From: Sphingobacteriales bacterium
GTDB taxonomy: Bacteria; Bacteroidota; Bacteroidia; Chitinophagales; Chitinophagaceae
Direction of reading: 5' to 3'
Assembly: GCA_016708305.1 (NCBI GenBank)
Contig: JADJGB010000001.1
Span: 124,001 to 188,000, forward strand
DNA length: 64,000 bases
Under the pieces are notes generated by a model. It worked only from the letters and a program-made list of their open reading frames with translations. It did not search any database and had not been told where the DNA came from. The translations under genes and the position numbers were made by a program. Positions 50,820 through 61,490 of the stretch are shown here, piece by piece. How positions within the stretch are numbered: the first letter of the stretch is position 1; every line of letters begins with the position of its first letter.

Positions 50820-53599
50820 ATGTTTCCAGATAAAATGATTCATCTTGTCATGTTTATAATGAGTATATTTATTTATTCAAATGCTTTGGCGCAGCAAACC
50901 GAAGTACAATATTTGAGTGGCCATGGAAATAAAGATATGGTGCAATGGGATTTTTTATGTACTGGTGGTATGAATAGTAACAAGTGGGCAAAAATTGGAG
51001 TTCCTTCTTGTTGGGAATTGCAAGGTTTTGGAAAATATGATTACGGATTTGCAAAAGATAGTGTTCGCGGAAAAGAAAGTGGCTTTTACAAAAGAAATTT
51101 TTTAGTTCCTTCAGCATGGCAGGGCAAAGTTCTCAATATTGTCTTTGAAGGTGTGATGACTGATGCTGAGGTTAAGATAAACGGTAAGATAGCCGGTCCA
51201 AAGCATCAGGGCGCTTTTTATGCTTTTAAATATGACATTTCCAAATTATTAAAGTACGGAAAAGAAAACTTGATTGAAGTTAAGGTTGATAAACATTCTT
51301 CAAATAAATCAGTTAATGCGGCTGAACGTGAAGCCGATTATTGGATTTTCGGCGGCATTTTTCGTCCTGTTTGGTTAGAGGCATTGCCGGTTACCCATAT
51401 CAAAAATATTGCGGTTGATGCAAAAGCAGATGGAAGTTTTATAGCAGATATTAGTACAAGTGGTAAAGCCGATGCGGTATTGATGCAACTATATGACGGC
51501 AAAGGAAATCAAATTGGAAAAACTATTTCAGCTAAGGTTTGGAATGATAGTTCAAGAATTGAAAATATATTTGACCGTATCATTTCTTGGAATAGTGAAA
51601 GCCCTGTATTATATAAAGCAGTTTTTACAGTGTTAAAAAGTGGAAAAATCGTTCACACAATTTCCCGGAGAATAGGCTTTAGAACTGTTGAAGTAAAGCA
51701 AAGGGACGGCATTTACGTAAATGGTGTAAAGATGAAATTTAAAGGAGTAAACAGACATTCATTTAGACCGAAAAGTGGAAGAACAACCAGCTATAAAAAT
51801 AGCGTGGAAGATGTACACCTTATCAAAGAAATGAACATGAATGCGGTGCGCATGAGCCATTATCCTCCTGATGATCATTTTCTTGATGTGTGTGATTCGC
51901 TTGGATTATATGTGATTGATGAACTATGCGGCTGGCATGGACATTATGATACTCCCACAGGAACTAAATTAGTGAAAGAAATGGTGGAACATGACCGGAA
52001 CCATCCTTCTGTTGTCATCTGGTCCAATGGGAATGAGGGAGGCAGTAATCCGGAATTAGATAAATGGTTTGAAAAATATGATATACAAAATCGGGTTGTG
52101 ATTCATCCATGGCAGTTGCATAATGGTATTGAAACACAACATTATCGTCAATACAATTATGGAGTAGGCAATTATGATAATGGTAGAGAGATAGTGATGC
52201 CGACTGAGTTTCTGCATGGCTGGTTTGACGGCGGTCATGGTGCTGGCCTCGAAGACTATTGGAATGTAATGTGGAATGAACCACTACATGCCGGAGGATT
52301 TCTTTGGGATTTTGCAGATCAAGGTGTGGTACGCAGAGACCTGAATGACTCAATTGATACCGACAAACACCGTGGAGCTGATGGAATTGTAGGACCACAT
52401 CATGAAAAAGAAGGAAGTTTCTTTGCTATTAAAGAAATCTGGAGTCCGGCACACACAGAAAGGAAAGAAATTACGCTTCAGTTTGATGGCAGATTGAATA
52501 TTGAAAACAGGTATCATTTTACGAATACAAAAACATGCAGTTTTAGCTGGAAACTGAAAAAATTTAATTCGAGAAATGAATCTGAAATTTCGGGAGTGAT
52601 TACTGCGCCTGATATTCTGCCTTTGCAGAAAGGATATATACAAATTGACCTGCCGAAGAACTGGGATGACTATGATGTGCTCTATGTAACAATAAGGGAT
52701 CAGTATCAGAAAGAACTATTTACCTGGAGCTTTACGATTACATCACCAAAAGAAATGGCTCACAGGTTGATTGAAAAAGATAGAAAAGAAAACAATATTT
52801 CAATTATGACTTCAGGAGCGGATTATGATGTTTCCGTAGGTGAAGTACGCTTGAAATTCAATGTTTCTAATGGTTTATTAAAAGAAGTTCAAAATGCCGG
52901 AGGAGAGATACCCCTAACCAATGGGCCGGTTATTCAAGAAGGTATTTCTAATTTTAGCGACATTTCCTATGAATTTGATGATGATAAGAATCTGATAATC
53001 TCTTCTTCATTTGATAAATGGAAAAGCTATAATATGATAAAATGGGAAATCTTTAGAGATGGATGGATTAAATTGAGTCTGAACTATTTCCCTGATTCCT
53101 TACACAACAAAATGTTAGGTATCAATTTTGATTTTCCAGAAAAGATATTCGGTCAGTAACTTATATGGGTAAAGGCCCATACCGTGTCTGGAGGAACCGG
53201 CTTAAAGGAGGTCGGTTTGATGTTTGGAACAAAGAATATAATAATACCGAAACAGGAGAGCAATGGAACTATCCTGAGTTCAAAGGTTACTATGCTCAGT
53301 TTTATGGAGGACAATTTAAAACAGACAAACAGAGCTTTATAGTAGCTACGGAAACAGAAGATTTGTTTTTAAGATTATATTCTGCAAACTGGAAGACCGA
53401 TCAGTGGCATAATTATGAGACTTGGTTTCCTTCCGGTGATATTTCGTTTATGAATGCCATCCCTTCAATCGGCTCCCGAACACAAACCAGAGAAACAACC
53501 GGTACTATGGGACTAGATAATATTTATTATGATTACGAAAAGGATCTATCAAGGGCATTGCAAATAGTATTGTGGTTTAATTTTAATAGTGTTAACTAA
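50820..53599 (+). CDS. GH2 family glycoside hydrolase, frameshifted near the end
   Basis: Retaining GH2 enzyme of about 927 residues. ATG at 50820 (just after the previous stop) is preferred; an in-frame ATG at 50799 would overlap it. The signal peptide ends at SNALAQQT. It has a jelly-roll domain (IGVPSCWELQGFGKYDYGF), an immunoglobulin-like domain, and a TIM barrel with KGVNRHSFRPKSGR, NMNAVRMSHYPPDDHFLD, the acid/base Glu in IWSNGNEGGSNP (near residue 404) and the presumed nucleophile Glu in VMPTEFLHGWFDGGHG (near 462). The frame stops at 53159; one extra A in CCAGAAAAG near 53139 gives PEKDIRSVTYMGKGPYRVW and continuity to 53599. The nucleophile context differs from LacZ (CEYAHAMGN), so an activity other than beta-galactosidase, for example on another pectic sugar, is likely. 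Confidence 0.85.
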
Positions 53600-53604
53600 A
53601 AATC

Positions 53605-56337
53605 ATGAAGGTAAAATTATTATTGATTTTTTTGTGTTTCTCTTATTTTGCATCATCTCAGGTTCGGGTATTGAATCTGCTGGTAGAGGGACAAGCGAGC
53701 CCGATTGGAATAGCTACAATTCAACCTCGATTTAGCTGGCAACTGAATTCTGAAAATCGAAATGTAAAACAGACTATTTATCAGATTTTGGTGGCAACAT
53801 CTAAATTAAACCTTGAAAAAAATATAGGAGATGTCTGGTCATCCGGAAAGATTGATAGTGAAGAAACGGTTAATATATCTTTTGGTGGTAATAATTGAAA
53901 ACCGAATCAATACTATTATGCAAAGGTGTGGGTAAAAACCAATACAGGAGATGAAGCCTGGAGTAAACCGGCTTTTTTTACAATCGCTTTTCTGAATATA
54001 TTTGAATGGAAAGCGAAATGGATTGGGTATGACAAAGCCTTTCCCTGGGATAGTGTTTCTCAATGGTCAAGACTTTCGGCCCGGTATTTCAGAAAAGAAT
54101 TTATCACTCAAAAAACAATTAAAAAAGCTTTTGTAAATCTGGTAGGACTTGGGATGTATGAGCTTGAGATAAATGGGAAAAAAATAGGGAATAAGGTATT
54201 GACTCCGGCACCAACTGATTATCGGAAAACTGTTTTGAGTAACACTTATGATGTTACGGAACACATTAAAAAGGGGAAAAATGCCATAGGTGTTATTCTG
54301 GGTAATGGCCGCTTTTTTACTATGAGACAAGACTATAAGCCTCAGAAAATAAATAATTTCGGATATCCTAAATTATTATTTCAGTTAAACATTATTTACA
54401 TGGATGGGTCAATGCGGACAGTAGTTTCTGACCAGAGCTGGAAATTCACGGCTGATGGTCCTATCAGAACTAATAACGAATATGATGGTGAGGAATATGA
54501 TGCTACAAAAGAATTGGGAAATTGGTCAATAATAAATTATAATGATTCTAAGTGGTTAATGCCACAATTAGTAAAAGCCCCGGGAGGAAAAATAACGCCT
54601 CAGCCTAATCCTGCTATGAAGGTAATGAAAGTTATTAAACCCAATTCGATAAAGAAAATTAAAGAAGGGGTCTATATTCTGGATATGGGTCAGAATTTTG
54701 CCGGTTGGCTTCAAATAAAAGTAAGATGGAAGAAGGGAGATAAGGTAAAGCTGCGTTTTGCGGAAAGCCTTCAGCCCGATAGGGAATTATATGTAGCAAA
54801 CCTGCGTGATGCCAGAGTTACTGACGTTTATACTTTAAATGGCAAAGGAAAAGAGGTTTGGCATCCTGTTTTTGTATATCACGGTTTCAGATATGTGGAA
54901 ATAACCGGATGGCCTGGGGTTCCTGATTTGGAAAACTTTGAGGGGCACCTTGTATATGACCAAATGCAGACAATCGGATCTTTAAAAACATCCGATGAAA
55001 CCATTAATCAGATTTTGAAAAACGCATGGTGGGGCATCGCATCTAATTACAAAGGAATGCCGGTGGATTGCCCGCAACGCAACGAGCGACAACCCTGGTT
55101 AGGCGATAGAGCACAAGGCGCTTATGGTGAAAGTTTTTTGTTTAATAATGCTTCTTTATATGCCAAGTGGCTTGATGATATACAACAATCTCAAACGGAA
55201 GAGGGGGCAATACCCGATGTAGCTCCTGCATTTTGGAATTATTATAGCGACAATATTACATGGCCGGGAACCTATATTCTGCTTGCACAAATGTTATATC
55301 ATCAATTTAATGATAAACAAAGTATCGACAAACATTATTCGTCTATGAAGAAATGGATGATGTATATGAAATCAAAATATTTGGAAAATAATATCCTTAC
55401 AAAAGATAAATATGGTGATTGGTGCGTGCCACCCGAAGACTTAAAAATGATTCGTTCGCAGGATAGTATGCGAAATACAAGCGGACAATTGATTGCTACA
55501 GCTTATTACTATCATTTATTAGGGATAATGTCTGATTTTGCCGGAATATCAAAAAATGACCAGGATGCTGGTATTTATTCAGGTTTACAGGAGAATATAA
55601 AGTTTGCATTTAATAAAAGATTTTTTAATAAGGAAACAAATCAATATGATAATGGAACGGTAACTGCAAACCTATTACCCTTCTGTTTTGGAATGATACC
55701 CGAAGAAAGTCGTACGCTTGTTTTTGAAAATATTCTGAAAAAATTGAAAAATGATAATATGCACATCAGCACCGGAGTAATTGGTACGCAATGGCTGATG
55801 CGAACATTAACTCAAAATGGTAAATCGGAAGCAGCATTCACTTTGGCAAGTAATACTACGTATCCCAGTTGGGGCTATATGATAAAAAATGGTGCCACTA
55901 CAATTTGGGAATTATGGAATGGAAATACCGCGGACCCTAAGATGAATTCTCAAAACCATATTATGCTTCTTGGTGATTTATTAATCTGGATGTTTGAAGA
56001 TATTGGGGGTATTACAGCGTTGAAACCGGGATTCAGGGAGATTGAAATGAAGCCGGCATTTGAGTCAGGGCTGAAATATGCTGATGCTTCTTATCAATCA
56101 GTACACGGCGAAATTAAGAGCAATTGGTCTTTGAAGAATGGAAAATTAAGTTGGAAAATTACAGTTCCGACAAATACATCAGCAGTTATTTATATTCCTG
56201 AAGAAGACCACAAATTAATCAAATAAAGTGGACGAGCGATTGTGGAGGCAGAGGGCATTTCTTTATTAACAACACAAGAAGGAATGACATCATTGAGGCT
56301 TAATAGCGGAACTTATTTCATTGAAACTTTAAAATGA
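53605..56337 (+). CDS. GH78 alpha-L-rhamnosidase with two in-frame stop codons
   Basis: Inverting enzyme releasing alpha-L-rhamnose from rhamnogalacturonan or other pectic chains. It has a signal peptide (CFSYFASSQVRV), then Bac_rhamnosid_N-type beta domains, and an (alpha/alpha)6-barrel with the GH78 active-site cluster PVDCPQRNERQPWLGDRAQ (Asp, Glu and Asp) and TTIWELWNGN carrying the base Glu. All fragments lie in one frame. TGA at 53896-53898 interrupts FGGNN-stop-KPNQYYYAKVW, where Trp (TGG) fits. TAA at 56224-56226 interrupts KLIK-stop-SGRAIVEAEGI, where Glu (GAA) fits. The frame then runs to TGA at 56335-56337. These are single-base nonsense changes, not indels, which makes this gene important for deciding between sequencing error and true decay. 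Confidence 0.9.
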
Positions 56338-56348
56338 TTTTATAAAAA

Positions 56349-57503
56349 ATGAACAATTACTTTCGTATGACAAAGTTAAGTATAGTGAAAAATACAATCA
56401 TCTTAGGTGTAATGGTTTTTCTAGTCGCACCTTCAATGGCACAAAAAAACAGTTGGAAGAAAGGTATTTTAGTGGACGAGTTTATTTATGAATCCGCTCC
56501 TTTTCCTGAGGCACATGCTTCTACTATCGCAGAGACACCCGAAGGATTGATTGCCGCATGGTTTGGTGGTACTAAAGAGGGGCATAAAGATGTTTGTATC
56601 TGGACGAGCCATTTGAAAAAAGGAAAATGGACAACGCCGGCAATGGCTGCTGATGGAGTACTCAGCGATTCTGTTCGTTATGCCTGTTATAATCCGGTTC
56701 TGTATCAGGTACCCAATGGCGAACTTTTATTGTTTTATAAAATTGGGCCAAATGTTGCCGGGTGGACTGGATGGCTTAAACGATCGAAAGATAATGGTCA
56801 TACATGGAGCGAGCGGGAGGCAATACCTCAAGGCTATCTGGGACCCATTAAAAATAAACCCGAACTCATTAATGGTGTATTAATTTGTCCCTCAAGTACA
56901 GAAAAAAATGGCTGGAAAGTTCATTTTGAATATACTGGCGATTGGGGGAAGACCTGGACTAAATCGGAACCCATAAATGATGGAATAGAATATTCAGCTA
57001 TTCAGCCTTCGATTTTAAAATATAGAGATGGTGATTTGCAAGTTATAGGTCGTACTCGTAATACGGTCATTTTTCAGTCATGGAGTAAAGATAATGGCAA
57101 AACCTGGAGTGAAATGAGCGCATTGGATTTGCCTAATAATAATTCAGGAACAGATGCAGTAGCATTGAAAGACGGAAGACAATTATTGGTATATAATCAT
57201 GTATTACCCGATTCAACCTGGGTTAGAGGTAAGGGGCCAAGAACCCCATTGAATGTTTCTCTTTCAAAAGAAGGGAAGAAATGGTATGCTGCATTAGTAC
57301 TCGAAGATTCGCCCATCAGTCAATACTCTTATCCTTCAGTTATTCAAAGTAAAGATGGCATGGTACACATAGTATATACCTGGCGCAGACAAAAAATTAA
57401 ATACGTTAAGATTGATCCTTCTAAATTAAAGCTGACAGCTATCAAAAATAGCAAATGGCCGGGCGCTTTAAAAGTCAAAAAGGGTGTAGTTACTGACGAT
57501 TAA
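56349..57503 (+). CDS. Sialidase-superfamily (BNR_2) exo-glycosidase-like protein
   Basis: The intact 384-residue frame has a signal peptide (FLVAPSMAQKN). The six-bladed propeller has three Asp boxes (SKDNGHTWSE, TGDWGKTWTK, SKDNGKTWSE). The N-terminal segment ESAPFPEAHASTIAETPEG, then LIAAWFGGTKEGHKDV, is typical of the predicted-neuraminidase group. GHKDVCIW and KPELINGVLICPSS lie around the central pocket. I do not see the full Arg triad of classical GH33 sialidases with certainty. The immediate neighbours, an SSS symporter and an NAL-type aldolase, are the usual partners of sialic-acid hydrolases. In a pectin locus the substrate may instead be a related 2-keto-3-deoxy sugar (Kdo or Dha). 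Confidence 0.78.
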   Translation: MNNYFRMTKLSIVKNTIILGVMVFLVAPSMAQKNSWKKGILVDEFIYESAPFPEAHASTIAETPEGLIAAWFGGTKEGHKDVCIWTSHLKKGKWTTPAMAADGVLSDSVRYACYNPVLYQVPNGELLLFYKIGPNVAGWTGWLKRSKDNGHTWSEREAIPQGYLGPIKNKPELINGVLICPSSTEKNGWKVHFEYTGDWGKTWTKSEPINDGIEYSAIQPSILKYRDGDLQVIGRTRNTVIFQSWSKDNGKTWSEMSALDLPNNNSGTDAVALKDGRQLLVYNHVLPDSTWVRGKGPRTPLNVSLSKEGKKWYAALVLEDSPISQYSYPSVIQSKDGMVHIVYTWRRQKIKYVKIDPSKLKLTAIKNSKWPGALKVKKGVVTDD

Positions 57504-57544
57504 TAATATATCTGAATATAGAAAAATCATAAATCAAATATAAT

Positions 57545-59124
57545 TTGAAACACATTCCGCTCGTAGATCTCATTATCATTATTCTGTACCTGTTGGGTAT
57601 GGTATGGATTGGATATTATTTTTCAAAGAAAAATAAAAGCGCCGACCAGTTTACAAAAGCCTCAGGTAAAATCCCGGGGTGGGCAATTGGTTTGTCTATC
57701 TATGCTACTTTTTTAAGTAGTAATACATTTCTTGGTGTGCCGGGCAAGGCCTTTGGAAGCAACTGGAATGCTTTTGTATTCAGCATATCTATGCCACTTG
57801 CTGCTTATTTTGCTGCAAAGTATTTTGTTTCGTTTTATAGAAATACAGGGGAAGTATCTGCCTACACACATCTTGAAAAACGTTTTGGTCCCTGGGCAAG
57901 AGCGTATGCAGTTATATGTTTTATTCTCACTCAGTTTGCAAGAATGGGCTCTGTTTTCTTTGGAATGGCGCTGAGCTTACAGGCGCTTTTGGGTTACTCA
58001 ATGGTACCCATTATGTTAGTGATGGGTGTTTGTATAATTATTTATACGGTGATGGGCGGAATGGAGGCAGTAATATGGACAGAGGTAGTACAGGAATTCT
58101 GAAAACACTTGGAGCCTTGCTGATTTTATTTTTAGTAATTAAAGCTATTCCGGGTGGTGTGGAAAAGGCATACCAGATTGCCCATGCCAATAATAAATTC
58201 AGTTTGGGAGAAATGAAGATGAATTTCACTACTTCCAGTTTTTGGGTCATATTGCTTTACGGCTTTTTTATGAATCTGAATAATTTTGGAATGGACCAAA
58301 ACTATGTACAGCGGTATCATACTGCCAGTTCTGATAAAGAAGCAAAAAAGTCTATTTGGCTGTGTGTGTATATGTATGTGCCTGCATCGTTGCTCTTTTT
58401 TATAATTGGTTCGGCATTATTTTCTTTTTATTCTTTTCATCCCGAACTTACAGAAGTATTGAAACAGACGGCAGCTACAGAGAGGTTGGGTGTAAACGCT
58501 AACAGTACACAGATAAATGAATTAGCTTCAACGATGCAACCGGCAGATTATGGCGATAAGGTGTTGCCTCACTTTATGGTAAATCATGTTCCGACGGTAT
58601 TTTTAGGATTAATAATAGCGGCTATTTTATCAGCCGGAATGAGTACGATTAGTTCGGGAATGAACGCATGTGCCACCGTATTCTCAAAAGATATTTATAA
58701 AAGATATTTTAAACCCGACCTGACTGGAAAAGCAGAATTGAGATTACTGCATATTGGTACAATTGTATTCGGACTTATTGGTCTGGGAACCGGACTTGCA
58801 ATGTTGGGAATTAAAAGTGTGCTGGATGTGTGGTGGTTACTTTCGGGCATTTTTGCAGGTGGAATGTTGGGTCTCTTTTTGTTAGGTATTATGAGCAGGC
58901 AAACAAAGAGCGGTCAGGCATTAGCTGCAATAGTCGTAGGAATTTTAGTCATTTTGTGGCTAACCTTCTCTCCTGAGCTTCCGGCCGATTTTGGTTATCT
59001 GCGATCCAGTCTGCATATCAACATGGTAATTGTTGTGGGTACGCTTGTAATATTATTTACAGGAGTGTTATTGACACAAATAAAAAATAGACTAAAAACA
59101 AACACAAATAAAAAACCTGAATGA
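57545..59124 (+). CDS. SSS-family sodium:solute symporter (frameshifted)
   Basis: Inner-membrane Na+-coupled importer of the SSS family (members carry sugars, sialic acid and other organic acids). The start is TTG at 57545 (KHIPLVDLIIIILYLLGMV); no ATG fits. Conserved SSS stretches: ATFLSSNTFLGVPGKAFGSN, GPWARAYAVICFILTQFARM, VMGGMEAVIWTEVVQ, AAILSAGMSTISSGMNACAT. The frame fails at 58102. Adding one G in CAGGAATTC near 58092 gives VVQGILKTLGALLILFLVIK and continuity to 59124, about 526 residues with roughly 13 hydrophobic segments. The stop overlaps the next ATG (ATGA at 59121-59124), indicating translational coupling with the aldolase and therefore a shared substrate pathway. Confidence 0.9.
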
Positions 59125-60059
59125 TGGATAAGAAAAAATTTGTTCCGGTAATGATTACGCCTTTCAATTTGAAAGCTGAAATTGATTATGATGCTGTATC
59201 AGAGTTGGTTGAGTTTTATTTACAGGCAGGTGTTACCGGGTTTTTTGCAAACTGCCTGAGCAGCGAAATGTTTAGCCTCAGCGAAAACGAAAGATTGATG
59301 CTTACAAAACATGTAGTAGAGCGCGTAAATGGGAGAGTACCTATTGTAGCTACAGGCTCATTTGGTCTTACACCGGAAGATAAAGCTGATTTTACCAAAA
59401 GGATTTATGATATTGGAGTAGATGCCGTAATTATGATAACCGGCCATTTTGCAAAAGTTGATGAGGGCAATGATGCTCTATTGAGAAACCTTGAAAAGTT
59501 ACTTTCCTTAACTGATAATATCCCTTTAGGAATGTATGAGTGCCCTTCTCCGTACAAACGGATTGTAGAACCTGAGGTGTTTAAAAAATTACTGGAATTT
59601 GATCGTTTTATTTACCATAAGGATACTTCAATTACGCACGAGAATGTAAAGGGAAAATTAGACGAATTGCAAGAAACACAATCAAAACTTGAGTTTTATG
59701 ATGCGCATACGCCTAATGCTTCTTTTAGTATTCAAAATGGAGCAACCGGAATGTCTTCCATTTCCGGGAACTTCTATCCCGAAGTGTTAGTGTGGATGGT
59801 TAATAATGCCAATAATCCCGAAAAGAGGGAGGAGGTGGATTGGTTGCAATCAGAATTAACACGGGTTGATCCTACGATTCATATTGCTTATCCCATCAGT
59901 GCAAAATATTTTTTGGCAAAGAGAGGTTTATCGGTTCGAAATATCAGTCGTGCCTATTCAATGCATCTTACTCCAGAGCAAAAAGAAGATATGGATGCTA
60001 TTCATAAAGATTTTTTGAAGTGGTGCGCAAGATTGGAAATTGAGCCTGTAAAATTATAA
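59121..60059 (+). CDS. NAL/DapA-superfamily aldolase for a 2-keto-3-deoxy sugar acid
   Basis: Class I pyruvate-dependent (beta/alpha)8 aldolase of the N-acetylneuraminate lyase/dihydrodipicolinate synthase family, cytoplasmic (no signal peptide). The intact 312-residue frame matches the family length. The Schiff-base Lys is in FIYHKDTSIT (near residue 168) and the catalytic Tyr in LGMYECPSPYKR (near 139), positions close to Lys165 and Tyr137 of E. coli NanA. The pyruvate-carboxylate loop, usually GSTGE or GTTGE, reads NCLSSEMFSLS here, so it is an atypical subgroup. The gene is translationally coupled to the SSS symporter. Cleavage of a sugar such as Kdo, Dha or sialic acid to pyruvate and an aldehyde is the best guess. 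Lysine biosynthesis is unlikely in this context. Confidence 0.85.
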   Translation: MMDKKKFVPVMITPFNLKAEIDYDAVSELVEFYLQAGVTGFFANCLSSEMFSLSENERLMLTKHVVERVNGRVPIVATGSFGLTPEDKADFTKRIYDIGVDAVIMITGHFAKVDEGNDALLRNLEKLLSLTDNIPLGMYECPSPYKRIVEPEVFKKLLEFDRFIYHKDTSITHENVKGKLDELQETQSKLEFYDAHTPNASFSIQNGATGMSSISGNFYPEVLVWMVNNANNPEKREEVDWLQSELTRVDPTIHIAYPISAKYFLAKRGLSVRNISRAYSMHLTPEQKEDMDAIHKDFLKWCARLEIEPVKL

Positions 60060-60077
60060 AATCTAAAAAATTGGATT

Positions 60078-61490
60078 ATGAAATTAACTGTTCGTAGTAG
60101 TATTCTATTCTTTTTTTTCATACTGATATTTCCTTTTCTCGCTTTTGGGCAAAATGATAGCGATCATCAGTTTGCAATGCCCTTAAAAGATGTATTACTT
60201 GATATTCAGAAACGCTACGGAGTGACGATAAAGTATAATGAGGAAATGGTACAGGGAAAAGTGTTGAATTATGCACAATGGCGGTATCGCCCGGATGTAG
60301 AAGAAACGCTGAAAAATGTTTTATCGCCTTTTGACTTGAAAGTAAAACCTGACGGAAGCAAAAATATAAACTAAGCCTTTATGAATATTATCGCTGGTCG
60401 GTGAAAGAGGGCTGGGCGCAATTAGATGATATTACTTCGAAATATAATGATTTACAGGAATGGTTAAACAGAAAGAAATTATTGCAGCCTTGTATCATGG
60501 ATGCGCTGAGGCTTTCAAAATTACCCGCCTATCCGTTAAGTAAGCCCATTGTAACACCTGTAAGAAAGTATAATGGGTATTCGGTTCAAAATATTGCAAT
60601 AGAGATTTTACCCGGCGTTTGGGTGAATGGGTCTTTGTACAAGCCATTGAAGTATAAGGGTAAAATACCTGTAATTCTAAATCCTGATGGACATTGGCCA
60701 AAACATCGTTATCGTGCAGATTGTCAATACCGTTGTGCAGCATTTGCAAAAATGGGGGCAATGGCTTTCAGCTATGATTTATTTGCCTGGGGCGAATCTT
60801 TATTACAATTTAAGGAAGAAGACCATCGACGCAGCCTTGCTGAGAGTATACAGATTTTGGGGTCTATCAGAATTCTGGATTATTTTCTTTCATTAACAGA
60901 TGCTGATTCTGAAAGAGTTGGCATTACAGGCGGCTCCGGTGGTGGCACGCATACTGCTCTGATGGCTGCAATTGACAATAGAATAAAAGTGTCGGCTCCT
61001 GTAGTTTATGATTTCTTCTTATTTCTATGGTGGTTGCCCTTGTGAAAGTGGTATGCCGGTTCATTCATGCGGGGGCGGTACTGATAATGTTGAAATAGCA
61101 GCCATGGCTGCGCCAAATCCTCAATTATTGGTGAGCGACGGAGGTGATTGGACTGATAAAATGCCTGAACATGATTTTTTGTATCTCCAAAAAATTTATA
61201 ATTGGTTTGGTAAGAAAGATAATGTGGAAAATGTACATCTGCCAAACGAAGGACACGATTATGGTATTAATAAACGCATAGCTGTATATAGATTTTTTGC
61301 AAAACACTTTAATCTTAACATTAATGCCATAGAAGATAGGGATGGAAATATTGATGAAAGCAGTATTAACATTGAGCCTGAAAATAAATTGTACGTATTT
61401 GGCGATAATGGCGAAAAACTTCCTGCACAGGCAATTCATGGATTTGAAAATCTGGAAAAGGTATTTTATAATGCGGTTAAATATAAATAA
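60078..61490 (+). CDS. STN-domain plus alpha/beta-hydrolase (acetylxylan-esterase-like), frameshifted
   Basis: A secreted two-part protein. After the signal peptide (FPFLAFGQND) residues about 28-98 look like an STN domain, the short domain normally at the start of SusC-type transporters and secretins (AMPLKDVLLDIQKRYGVTIKY). An alpha/beta-hydrolase of the acetyl-xylan-esterase type follows. Its nucleophile Ser is in VGITGGSGGGTHTALM, a conserved GGCPCESGMPVHSCGG segment comes next, the acid Asp is probably in LLVSDGGDWTDK, and the His in PNEGHDYGINKR. Two shifts break it: one A missing near 60362 (SKKYKLSLYEYYRW when repaired) and one T extra near 61004 (SAPVVMISSYFYGG when repaired). Repaired length is about 470 residues. 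It probably removes acetyl or similar ester groups from pectin. Confidence 0.8.

Noticed and set aside
53896..53898. TGA recoded as Trp or selenocysteine in GH78
   Set aside because: A second stop (TAA) interrupts the same gene, TGA terminates other genes normally, and no SECIS-like structure is apparent.
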